A DNA stretch of 64,000 nt from positions 2,758,501-2,822,500 of the forward strand of contig NZ_CP089391.1 of assembly GCF_027594865.1 (NCBI RefSeq), written 5' to 3'. The notes beneath the pieces were generated by a model that was given only the letters and a program-made list of their open reading frames with translations, did not search any database and was not told the origin of the DNA. Both the position numbers and the translations under genes were made by a program. Positions 56,623 to 64,000 of this stretch are shown piece by piece. Position 1 is the first letter of the stretch. Each line of letters begins with the position of its first letter. Source of the stretch: Bradyrhizobium xenonodulans (lineage in GTDB: Bacteria > Pseudomonadota > Alphaproteobacteria > Rhizobiales > Xanthobacteraceae).

Positions 56623-57569
56623 GCGCGGCTCCTGATGCCGTCGAGGAACAGGGCGACGATGACGAGGACGCCGACGCTTGCGACCTGTACCGAGGACGGC
56701 AGTGAGATCAGGTTCAGCCCGTTGCGCAGCACGCCGACCGAGAGGACCCCCAGCACCGTGCCGAGCAGCCAGCCATTGCCGCGCTCGAACGAGGTGCCGC
56801 CGACGGCAACGGCCGCGATGGCATCGAATTCGAGGCCGAGGCCGGCGGTGGGATGGCCGGAGTTCATGCGCGCGGTCATCAACAGGCCCGCGATGCCGGC
56901 CATGGCGCCGCCGATCGCGTAAACCGCGATCAGCAGCTTGTTCGGCGAGAGGCCGGCATAGCGCAGCGCCTCGCGGTTGCCACCGAGCGCGAAGATATAG
57001 GTGCCGAAGCGGGTGTGATAGAGCAGGCCGTGGAAGGCGGCATAGGTGACGAGCGCCATCACGATCGGCACCGGAATGCCGAGCAGCGTCGCCGAATAGA
57101 TGTCGCGCACGCTATGGGGGATGCCGACCACGCTCTGGCCGTCGCTGACGATCAGCGACAGGCCCTGCGCCATGCCGAGCGTGCCGAGCGTCGCGACGAA
57201 GGGCGGGATGCCGAGGATGGCGACCAGCCAGCCATTGGCGATGCCGAAGGCCGCGCCGACCAGCAGACCGGCTCCAAGGCCCAGCAGCATCGAGTGGGTC
57301 GCGAGCGACACGATGGCGACGCAGAGCGAGGTCAGCGTCAGCACCGCGCCCATCGACAGGTCCAGCCCCTCGGTCATGATGATCAGGGTCATCGGCAGCG
57401 CGAGCATGGTCAGGATGGTCGACTGCACCAGCACGTTGGAGAGGTTGGCGAGCGACAGGAAGCCGGGTGCGATCGTGCTGAAGAGCGCAATCAAGAGCGC
57501 CAGCACGATGGCAACGCCCGGAACGCGCTGCAGTGGATTGGATTGGGTAACGACCGCGGCTTCACGCAT
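56619..57569 (-). CDS. ABC transporter permease, RbsC type (2)
   Basis: This 316-aa membrane protein is homologous to the preceding permease. It shows LPMTLIIMTEGLDLSMGAVLTLTSL, TLGTLGMAQGLSLIVSDGQS, FALGGNREALRYAGLSPNKLLIAVYAIGGAMAGIAG and VAVGGTSFERGNGWLLGTVLGVL. It overlaps the ATPase gene by 8 bp upstream and the other permease by 4 bp downstream. Confidence 0.9.
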   Translation of the reverse strand: MREAAVVTQSNPLQRVPGVAIVLALLIALFSTIAPGFLSLANLSNVLVQSTILTMLALPMTLIIMTEGLDLSMGAVLTLTSLCVAIVSLATHSMLLGLGAGLLVGAAFGIANGWLVAILGIPPFVATLGTLGMAQGLSLIVSDGQSVVGIPHSVRDIYSATLLGIPVPIVMALVTYAAFHGLLYHTRFGTYIFALGGNREALRYAGLSPNKLLIAVYAIGGAMAGIAGLLMTARMNSGHPTAGLGLEFDAIAAVAVGGTSFERGNGWLLGTVLGVLSVGVLRNGLNLISLPSSVQVASVGVLVIVALFLDGIRSRA

Positions 57570-59088
57570 GATGCATCCCCAGTCGCACGATGTTCTCCTC
57601 GGTCAATTCGTTGCGGGTCAGATGCCCGGCGATGCGGCCCTCGCGCATCACATAGGCGCGGTCGCAGACATGGCAGATCTCGACCTGTTCGGACGAGATC
57701 ATCAGCGCGGCAGCGCCTTCCGCCACCAGCCGGTCGATCAGCGCAAAGATCTCGGACTTGGCGCCGATGTCGATGCCTCGCGTCGGTTCGTCGAAGATGA
57801 AGAGTTTTGAGCCGGCCGCGAGCCATTTTCCGATCACGACCTTCTGCTGGTTGCCGCCGGAGAGCAGGCCGACGGTCTGCCGCGCGCTCGGCGTCGCGAT
57901 GCGGAGCTGCCGGATCAAGCCGTCGGCGGTGCGCTGCGCGCTGCGCTGGTCGAACAGGCCGCTCGGGAACAGCTTTCGCAGCGCCGACACCACGAGATTT
58001 TCGCTCACTGAGCGCAACAGCGCGAGACCTTCGCTCTTGCGGCTCTCCGGGATCAGCGCGATGCCGCGGCGCGCGGCCAGATCAGGCTCGCCGGACATGG
58101 TCTTGCCGTCGAAGATGATCTCGCCTGACGTCACGGCGTCGGCGCCGAAGATCGCACGCGCGACCTCGCTGCGGCCGGAACCGACCAGGCCGCACAGGCC
58201 GACGATCTCGCCCCGGCGCACTTCGATGTTGATGTCGGAGATGCCAGTCGATGAACTCAGGCCCTTTACCTCGAGCAGCAGCTCGCCGGGCTTGTCGGCG
58301 AAATTGCGCGGATAGGTCATGTCGACGTTGCGGCCGACCATCATGCGGACGAGCTGGTCCGGCGTGACGTCGGCGGGACGGACGCCGTCGATGCGACGGC
58401 CGTCGCGCAGCACCGTGATGCGATCGCCGAGCGCGAACACCTCGGCCATGCGGTGCGAAATGTAGACGATGGAGACACCGTCGGCCTTCAGCCGCGCGAT
58501 CAGCGCGAACAGCAGCTCGGTCTCGCGGTCGGACAGCGCCGCGGTCGGCTCGTCCATCACGAGGATGCGCGCGTTCTGGCTGATCGCCTTCGCGATCTCC
58601 ACCATCTGCTGCTGCGCCACCCCTAACTTGTCGACGGTGGTGGAGGGATCGATGTCGAAGCCGATCGTCTCGAGTACGCGCCTGGCGTCGGCCAGGATCT
58701 GGCGGCGGTCGATAGTGCCGGGAATGCGGCCCTTCGGCTCACGGCCGAGGAAGATGTTCTGGGCGATGTCGAGATAGGGGACCAGCGAGAATTCCTGGAA
58801 GATCACGGCAATGCCGAGCTTCTGCGCATCCGCGGTCGAGTTGATCGCAACCTTGTCGCCCTTGCAATAGAACTCGCCGGCATCGGCGCGGTAGGCGCCG
58901 CACAGCACCTTCATCAGGCTCGACTTGCCGGCGCCGTTCTCGCCAAGCAGCATGTGGACCTCGCCGGGAAAGACGGCAAGGGACACGTCATCCAGCGCCT
59001 TGACACCCGGAAACTCCTTGCTGATGCCGCGCAGCTCGAGCAGCGGGACAGGCGAGGAGGGCTCAATGGCCAATGCGGCGTTGCTCAT
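57562..59088 (-). CDS. ABC transporter ATP-binding protein, RbsA type (two nucleotide-binding domains)
   Basis: This 508-aa ATPase has tandem domains. Domain 1 has Walker A GENGAGKSSLMKVLCG (about residue 54) and Walker B ILVMDEPTAALSDRE. Domain 2 has a degenerate Walker A GLVGSGRSEVARAIFG, as usual for RbsA/MglA, then LSGGNQQKVVIGKWLA and LFIFDEPTRGIDIGAK. It overlaps the FAD-linked oxidase gene by 4 bp and the permease gene by 8 bp, so the transporter is embedded in the catabolic operon. Confidence 0.93.
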   Translation of the reverse strand: MSNAALAIEPSSPVPLLELRGISKEFPGVKALDDVSLAVFPGEVHMLLGENGAGKSSLMKVLCGAYRADAGEFYCKGDKVAINSTADAQKLGIAVIFQEFSLVPYLDIAQNIFLGREPKGRIPGTIDRRQILADARRVLETIGFDIDPSTTVDKLGVAQQQMVEIAKAISQNARILVMDEPTAALSDRETELLFALIARLKADGVSIVYISHRMAEVFALGDRITVLRDGRRIDGVRPADVTPDQLVRMMVGRNVDMTYPRNFADKPGELLLEVKGLSSSTGISDINIEVRRGEIVGLCGLVGSGRSEVARAIFGADAVTSGEIIFDGKTMSGEPDLAARRGIALIPESRKSEGLALLRSVSENLVVSALRKLFPSGLFDQRSAQRTADGLIRQLRIATPSARQTVGLLSGGNQQKVVIGKWLAAGSKLFIFDEPTRGIDIGAKSEIFALIDRLVAEGAAALMISSEQVEICHVCDRAYVMREGRIAGHLTRNELTEENIVRLGMHHA

Positions 59089-60479
59089 GCGTGCGCTCCG
59101 CTCGCAAAGATCTTTCCGGGGTTCATCAGGCCGTCGGGATCGAGTGCAGTCTTGATCGATCGCATCACATCGACAGCCTCGCCGAGTTCGTCGGCGAGGT
59201 AGTCGATCTTGCCGAGCCCGATGCCGTGCTCGCCGGTGCAGGTGCCGTCCATCGCGATGGCACGGGCGACCATGCGCGCCTGCAGCGCCTTGGCGCCTTC
59301 GGCCTCATCCGGCCGGGCGGGGTCGATCAGGATCAGCATGTGGAAATTGCCGTCGCCGACATGGCCGACGATCGGCGCCGTAAAGCCGTGCGCGTCCGCG
59401 TCCCGCCGTGTCTCGGTGAGGCATTCCGCCAGCCGCGAGATCGGCACGCAGACATCCGTGATCACGGCGCGTGCGCCGGGCCGCAGGCCCAGACCTGCAT
59501 AGAGCGTGTTGTCGCGGGCGTGCCAGAGCCGGCTGCGGTCTTCCTGTGCCTTGGCCCAGGCAAAGCCATGGCCGCCATGGTCGGCGGCAATCGCCTGCGC
59601 GGCCTCGGCCTGCTCGGCAACGGACGTTTCGGAGCCGTGGAATTCGAAGAACAGGGTAGGCGCCTCGCGATAGCCGAGCTTGGCGTAGGCGTTGATGCCC
59701 CGCACCATGACGTCGTCGAGCAGCTCGATGCGGGCCACGGGGATCGCGGACTGGATCACGGAGATCGCGGTGTCGACGGCATTGTGCAGCGTATCGAAGC
59801 TGCAGACCGCCGCTGAAATGGCTTGCGGCACCGGATGCACCTTCAGCGTGATCTCGGTGATGATTCCGAGGGTGCCTTCCGCACCGACGAACATCCGTGT
59901 CAGATCGTAACCGGCCGCTGACTTGCGCGCGCGCTTCGCGGTGCGGATCACGCGGCCGTCGGCGAGCACCACCTCCAGCGCCATGACATTGTCCTTCATG
60001 GTGCCGTAGCGCACCGCCATGGTGCCGGACGCGCGCGTGGACGTCATGCCGCCGATCGAGGCGTCTGCGCCGGGATCGATCGGGAAGAACAGCCCGGTAT
60101 TGCGCAGCTCCGCATTGAGCTGCTTTCGCGTGATGCCGGGCTGCACCACGACGTCCATGTCGCTGTCATGCACCGCCAGCACCTTGTTCATACGGACGAA
60201 GTCGAAGCAGACGCCGCCGGCGACCGCGGCCGCATTGCCTTCGAGCGAGGTCCCGGCGCCGAACGGAACGATCGGCATGTTCGCGCTCGCGCACAGCTTG
60301 ACGATCTCGACCACCTCCTGCGTCGTCTCGGGAAAGACGACGATGTCGGGCGGTAGGCTCCGGTAATGCGACTCGCTCTGCCCATGCTGATCGAGCACGC
60401 CGCGCGCAACGCTCGCGCGCGGGCCGATCATGCCGGTGAGGCGTTCGGCCAATATGCTCGTGCTGACCCGCGGTCCCAT
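59085..60479 (-). CDS. FAD-linked oxidase (D-lactate dehydrogenase/glycolate oxidase GlcD family)
   Basis: This flavoprotein of about 464 aa is of the VAO type. The FAD-binding half has PDIVVFPETTQEVVEIVKLCASANMPIVPFGAGTSLEGN and DPGADASIGGMTSTRASGTMAVRYGTMKDNV; the C-terminal part ends with TCTGEHGIGLGKIDYL and LDPDGLMNPGKIF. Such enzymes oxidise 2-hydroxy acids. The ATG at 60479 has GGGGAG 4 nt upstream and is preferred to a GTG at 60527 that has no ribosome-binding site. It sits between the dioxygenase and the ABC transporter genes; the substrate is not determined. Confidence 0.86.
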   Translation of the reverse strand: MGPRVSTSILAERLTGMIGPRASVARGVLDQHGQSESHYRSLPPDIVVFPETTQEVVEIVKLCASANMPIVPFGAGTSLEGNAAAVAGGVCFDFVRMNKVLAVHDSDMDVVVQPGITRKQLNAELRNTGLFFPIDPGADASIGGMTSTRASGTMAVRYGTMKDNVMALEVVLADGRVIRTAKRARKSAAGYDLTRMFVGAEGTLGIITEITLKVHPVPQAISAAVCSFDTLHNAVDTAISVIQSAIPVARIELLDDVMVRGINAYAKLGYREAPTLFFEFHGSETSVAEQAEAAQAIAADHGGHGFAWAKAQEDRSRLWHARDNTLYAGLGLRPGARAVITDVCVPISRLAECLTETRRDADAHGFTAPIVGHVGDGNFHMLILIDPARPDEAEGAKALQARMVARAIAMDGTCTGEHGIGLGKIDYLADELGEAVDVMRSIKTALDPDGLMNPGKIFASGAHA

Positions 60480-60536
60480 CCTGCTCCCCGTCTGCTCCCT
60501 GCGACCGGACTCTTGTTGGTCCGGCACCGTTTTAGC

Positions 60537-61421
60537 TTATGCGGCTCTTGCGTTGGTCGCGAGCTGCTTCAGACCGAAATCGTAGTTGAGATGAAAATAC
60601 TCGCTGTCCACCATGCGACCATCCGGCGCACGGCCGGCGGGGTGCCTGACGAATTCGCGGATCAGGCTGTCCTTGACGCCGAACACCACGTCGGAGTCGA
60701 GATACTGGTCGCCGGCGACGAACACGTGCGTCACGAGCTGCTCGAAGCCGGGCGCCGAGATCATGAAATGCACATGCGCTGGGCGCCAGGGATGGCGGCC
60801 CTGCACCTCCAGCATCTCGCCGACCGGACCGTCATGCGGAATCGGATAAGCCGCCGGCTTGATCGACCAGAAATGGAAGCGGCCGTTGGCGTCGGTGTGG
60901 AAGCGCGCGCGCATCGCGAGATCGCCGATGTCGTCGAGCTGCTGCACGTCGTAATAGCCGTCATCGTCGGAGTGCCAGACGTCAACGACGGCGCCCGCAA
61001 GTGGTTGTCCATCGACCGTCGAGACCGAGCCGGTGACCAGCATCGGATCGCCTTCCATCGGACCCGAGATGACTGCGCCGATCTCCTTCTCCGGCGCGGC
61101 CTGGACGAAGAACGGGCCGAGCACCGTGGTCTCGGTCGCGCCTTCCGGCACCGGATGGTTGATCGCATCGACCAGCATGGAGACGCCGAGCGTGTCCGAC
61201 AGCAGGATGAACTCCTGACGCTTGTCGTCGCACATGTGGCCGGTGCGGGTCAGGAAATCGATGCCGTATTCCCATTCCTTCTGGGTCGGCCGTACCTCGC
61301 GGACGAAGGCATGCAGGTGGCGCACCAGCGCTTCGCTGACTTGCTTGATGCGCAGATCGGTTGCGCCCGCGATCCGCTCCAGCACGGCGTCCGTGATGGT
61401 GTTTTCGTTGAAATTGCGCAT
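60537..61421 (-). CDS. Intradiol ring-cleavage dioxygenase, hydroxyquinol 1,2-dioxygenase-like
   Basis: This 294-aa Fe(III) enzyme cleaves a catechol or hydroxyquinol ring between the hydroxyls. The iron ligands are visible as Tyr156/157 (DDGYYDVQ), Tyr192 (AAYPIPHDGPVG), His216 and His218 (RPAHVHFMI), with the family's spacing. The N-terminal helical dimerisation domain (ADxxL-type, residues 1-95) is typical of catechol/hydroxyquinol dioxygenases. The ATG at 61421 has GGAG 6 nt upstream. A maleylacetate reductase in the same operon makes hydroxyquinol (1,2,4-trihydroxybenzene) the most likely substrate, giving maleylacetate. Confidence 0.9.
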   Translation of the reverse strand: MRNFNENTITDAVLERIAGATDLRIKQVSEALVRHLHAFVREVRPTQKEWEYGIDFLTRTGHMCDDKRQEFILLSDTLGVSMLVDAINHPVPEGATETTVLGPFFVQAAPEKEIGAVISGPMEGDPMLVTGSVSTVDGQPLAGAVVDVWHSDDDGYYDVQQLDDIGDLAMRARFHTDANGRFHFWSIKPAAYPIPHDGPVGEMLEVQGRHPWRPAHVHFMISAPGFEQLVTHVFVAGDQYLDSDVVFGVKDSLIREFVRHPAGRAPDGRMVDSEYFHLNYDFGLKQLATNARAA

Positions 61422-61436
61422 GCGTGTCTCCGCCGA

Positions 61437-62339
61437 TCAGAGTTTCGGTTCACCAAGCCCGGACAGTCGTTCCAGATGCTTGACGGTCGCGATGAAGTCG
61501 GCCTCGCCGTTGCCCTGTGCGACCAGCGAGCCGTAGGTCTCCCGCACCTGTGCAGCGAGTTGTAACGGCACGCCGACGGCATGGCCGGCGCCGAGGATCA
61601 GGTCGAGATCCTTGGCCATCTGCTTGCAGGAGAAGGTGGACTCGAAATCGCGCGTCCGTAGCGGCGCGGTCTTGTACTTCACCATCGGCGAAGCCACCGC
61701 ACTGTCGTCGAGCACCTTCAAAATGTCCTGCCAGGCGATGCCGCCCTTGCGTGCCAGCGCCAGGCTCTCCGCCATCATCGCGGCCGACACCGCGATCATC
61801 AGATTGACCGAGAGTTTTGCGTAGCGCGCTTCCTCGGCCGGTCCGAGATAGGTCTGCGCGCGGGTGAAGGATGCGAATAGCGGCCTTGCGTCCTCGAAGG
61901 CTTCCTTCGGACCCGAGACGAAGCAGGTCAGGGCGCCGGTGTGGACGATGCTGGCATTGCCGGAGACCGGCGAGCGCAGATAGGCAATGCCGCGGGCCTG
62001 CGCCGCGGCGTCGACTTCAGTTGAGGCCTCGACGCTCACGGTGCTGGTCTCGATCAAGACAGCGCCGGGCGCCATCGCACCGATGATGCCGGTGGGACCG
62101 AGCAACGCGCCGCGCAGGGCGGCGTCATCGGGCAGGGACGTGACGATCGCCGCCTTGCCGCTGACGGCGTCGGTTGGCGAAGCGGCAATCGTGATGCCTT
62201 GCGCGCGCGCCTCGGCAAGCCGCGCGGCGCTCTGATCAAATGCGGTCACGGCGTAGTCGGCCTTGGCGACGAGCACAGACATCGGCAGACCCATCTTGCC
62301 GATCCCGATGAAAGCGACAGTCTTTGAAGCGTCAGTCAT
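61437..62339 (-). CDS. NAD(P)-dependent oxidoreductase, 3-hydroxyisobutyrate dehydrogenase-like
   Basis: This 300-aa beta-hydroxyacid dehydrogenase has the N-terminal Rossmann motif VAFIGIGKMGLPMSVLVAKADYAVTAFDQ, YLRSPVSGNASIVHTGALTCFVSGP near residue 120 and the helical domain with the catalytic Lys in ARYAKLSVNLMIA. No obvious ribosome-binding site precedes the ATG at 62339. Its place between the amidohydrolase and dioxygenase genes suggests a side step in converting the imported substrate. The substrate is unknown. Confidence 0.84.
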   Translation of the reverse strand: MTDASKTVAFIGIGKMGLPMSVLVAKADYAVTAFDQSAARLAEARAQGITIAASPTDAVSGKAAIVTSLPDDAALRGALLGPTGIIGAMAPGAVLIETSTVSVEASTEVDAAAQARGIAYLRSPVSGNASIVHTGALTCFVSGPKEAFEDARPLFASFTRAQTYLGPAEEARYAKLSVNLMIAVSAAMMAESLALARKGGIAWQDILKVLDDSAVASPMVKYKTAPLRTRDFESTFSCKQMAKDLDLILGAGHAVGVPLQLAAQVRETYGSLVAQGNGEADFIATVKHLERLSGLGEPKL

Positions 62340-62360
62340 TGTTGTTGTCCATTGACGCCT

Positions 62361-63725
62361 TCAGGCGGCGCGTCCCTGTCGTTCGATGTCCTGCACCAGC
62401 CGCCGGCCGGATTGCGTCAGCAGCTCCTTCTTCGTCTCCAGCCCCTCGACCAGCAGGCGGCCGTTCTGCTTCTTCCAGGCGCCGCCGATCATCACGGCCT
62501 CGATGTTGGCGAGGCTCGTCTGCATCATCACGGTGGCGACGGGATCGTGCACCGGGAAGAGGTTGAGATCGGAGGCGCTGATGATGACGAGGTCGGCGAG
62601 CTTACCTGGCGTCAGCGATCCGATCTGGTGCTCGCGGCCGAGCATGCGGGCGCCTTCCGTCGTGATCCAGCGCAGCGCCTCGCGGACGGGAATCGTGGTC
62701 GTCGCCGGAATGGTGCCGCTGGTCTTGCGCGACTCCGCATTGTCGAGCGCCCGCTGCATCGACAGTGCGACGCGCGCGGCGGAGAAGAGGTCGCCGGAGA
62801 GTATGGATTCGAGATCGATGCCGATCGTCGGCCGCACGCCGCGCTTGAGCAGGCGCCCGGTGATCGGAAAGCCGTGGCCCTGGATCATCTCGTTCTCGGG
62901 CGTCACCGAGAAGGACACGCCGAGCTCGACCATCCGGTCGAGGAGATCGTCGGGCAGATCGTTGCCATGGACGATGTTGATGCCGGCGCCGACCAGGCCC
63001 GCCGCGATCAGCTTGTCCCAGCCGCCGGGCGTCTTGGCCGGACCGCCGCCCTGATGCATCGAGGCGATCAGCTTGAGCTCGTGCGCCATGCGAAAATCAT
63101 GCGCGGCGACATCGAGCGTCGAATAATGCGGGCCGAGGATCGCAAGCCCCAGCGTTACGAGGCCGTCGCGGTCGGCGAGGGGGCCGGCCAGCAGCCGCTC
63201 GACCTCGCGGCGCGGATGCGGGATCTCCGAGAAATGCGGCTCGCCGGGCTTCGGCTCCGGTTTCGGCGAGCCATGGAAGAAGGCGGCGCGGATGCCGCTC
63301 TCGATCAGGCCGCGCACGGCGGCGTCGGTATGGTCGGGTGTCGGATTGTTGTGGCACCAGTCGACCAGCGTGGTGGTGCCGCAATTGATCTGGTTCAGCG
63401 CGCCGACCAGCGTCGCGATATGGATGTCCTCGGGCCGGAACACGGTCGCGAGCCCGGAGTGCATGCGGCGGAAATATTCCAGCAGCGTCCAGTTCGCGGC
63501 AAAGCCGCGCAAGCCCGTCTGCCAGGTGTGCATGTGTGCGTTGATCAGGCCCGGGATGATGATGCGCCCCGTGCCGTCGACGATCTCCGTGTCGGCCGCG
63601 ACGTCGATCGATGGCCGCACGCTGGCGATGCGGTTGCCCTCGACCAGCAAATCGCCGGTCGCGAGATCGCCGATCGCCTCATCCATGCTGATGATCGTCG
63701 CGGATTTGATCAGCGTGCGCCGCAT
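62361..63725 (-). CDS. Metal-dependent amidohydrolase (TrzA/AtzB/guanine deaminase-like)
   Basis: This 454-aa member of the amidohydrolase superfamily performs hydrolytic deamination or dechlorination of ring compounds. The HxH motif is in PGLINAHMHTWQTGL, the third ligand His in IASMHQGGG, the fourth in INIVHGNDL and the Asp in PTIGIDLES, giving a mononuclear-metal subtype III pattern. It also has GTTTLVDWCHNNPTPDHTDAAV. It is 4 bp after the maleylacetate reductase gene in the direction of transcription. A deaminase in a hydroxyquinol operon suggests an amino- or N-heterocyclic aromatic as substrate. Confidence 0.86.
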   Translation of the reverse strand: MRRTLIKSATIISMDEAIGDLATGDLLVEGNRIASVRPSIDVAADTEIVDGTGRIIIPGLINAHMHTWQTGLRGFAANWTLLEYFRRMHSGLATVFRPEDIHIATLVGALNQINCGTTTLVDWCHNNPTPDHTDAAVRGLIESGIRAAFFHGSPKPEPKPGEPHFSEIPHPRREVERLLAGPLADRDGLVTLGLAILGPHYSTLDVAAHDFRMAHELKLIASMHQGGGPAKTPGGWDKLIAAGLVGAGINIVHGNDLPDDLLDRMVELGVSFSVTPENEMIQGHGFPITGRLLKRGVRPTIGIDLESILSGDLFSAARVALSMQRALDNAESRKTSGTIPATTTIPVREALRWITTEGARMLGREHQIGSLTPGKLADLVIISASDLNLFPVHDPVATVMMQTSLANIEAVMIGGAWKKQNGRLLVEGLETKKELLTQSGRRLVQDIERQGRAA

Positions 63726-63729
63726 TGCT

Positions 63730-64000
63730 TCAAGCCGCCGCTTTGATGGTAACAGGCGGCTCGCCGGCGAAGGCGCGCGCGATCAGGTCACGGATGGCAT
63801 TGCGCTCCAGCGGACGCGGATTCCAGTAGGCGTTGGTGACGGCAAGATCGGCCGCCTTGTCGATGCCGCTTTCGGGCATGCCGACATCGCGCAATGCCAG
63901 CTTCGCACCCAGCTGCTTCGCGAGGTCGTAGAGCCCTCGCGAGGCATCAGCCGCGCCGATCGCACGCGCGATGCGCGCCATCGCGTCCGGCACTGCAGGC
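63730..64000 (-). CDS. Maleylacetate reductase, C-terminal part (gene cut by window edge)
   Basis: The frame stays open to the window edge, so only about 90 C-terminal residues of an iron-containing alcohol dehydrogenase family protein are seen. The sequence PDAMARIARAIGAADASRGLYDLAKQLGA, then ALRDVGMPESGIDKAADLAV and YWNPRPLERNAIRDLI is the characteristic C-terminus of maleylacetate reductases, which reduce maleylacetate to 3-oxoadipate with NAD(P)H. It is upstream of the amidohydrolase gene on the same strand and completes a hydroxyquinol lower pathway. Confidence 0.85.
   Translation of the reverse strand, partial: PAVPDAMARIARAIGAADASRGLYDLAKQLGAKLALRDVGMPESGIDKAADLAVTNAYWNPRPLERNAIRDLIARAFAGEPPVTIKAAA

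Noticed and set aside
55648..56922. 424-codon open frame on the plus strand opposite the RbsC-type permeases
   Set aside because: Gln/Arg/Asp-rich shadow; the minus strand encodes clear membrane proteins.

Overview
The window is GC-rich, densely packed chromosomal DNA with many 4-bp start/stop overlaps. Its catabolic gene repertoire, twin cobalamin riboswitches and abundance of ABC importers fit an alphaproteobacterium of the Bradyrhizobium/Nitrobacteraceae type. This placement is inferred from gene content and style; there is no rRNA or tRNA gene here to anchor it. I see no CRISPR array, prophage, transposase or plasmid origin.

Region 1 (1-9600), corrinoids and metal uptake. A cobalamin biosynthesis run (cobB, cut by the window edge, then cobA, cobF and cobT) contains a B12 riboswitch followed by a CbiM-like permease. 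A CobC-like phosphatase converges on it. A second B12 riboswitch precedes a siderophore-type TonB-dependent receptor and a PepSY membrane protein resembling siderophore reductases.

Region 2 (9600-29100), aromatic-acid-type catabolism. It holds a Bug-type binding protein, an AraC/methyltransferase/siderophore-interacting-protein group, and a LysR regulator divergent from a UbiX/UbiD decarboxylase pair. A second AraC regulator then precedes a tight operon: a three-subunit molybdenum hydroxylase whose large subunit is fused to a CoxG-like domain, an acyl-CoA ligase, an enoyl-CoA hydratase and an MFS transporter. An aldehyde dehydrogenase and a MocR regulator follow. A direct-repeat operator upstream of the hydroxylase operon recurs upstream of the Bug protein gene, which links the two.

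Region 3 (29100-54100), cyclic amide (hydantoin-like) metabolism and peptide-type import. It contains HyuA/HyuB, a class III aminotransferase, an acyl-CoA synthetase, an N-carbamoyl-D-amino acid hydrolase, a flavin reductase-like protein, a hydantoin racemase, a dihydropyrimidinase, an epimerase, an SDR and a flavin monooxygenase-like protein. Two complete Dpp/Opp-type ABC importers follow, each preceded by a good sigma-54 promoter candidate.

Region 4 (54200-64000, minus strand), a hydroxyquinol-type operon. Read in its own direction: maleylacetate reductase (cut by the window edge), a triazine/guanine-deaminase-type amidohydrolase, a 3-hydroxyisobutyrate-dehydrogenase-like protein, an intradiol dioxygenase, a FAD-linked oxidase, a ribose-type ABC importer and a YCII protein.

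Functions are assigned by recognising families and motifs in the translations; no database search was run. Substrates of the catabolic clusters are not determined by the sequence.
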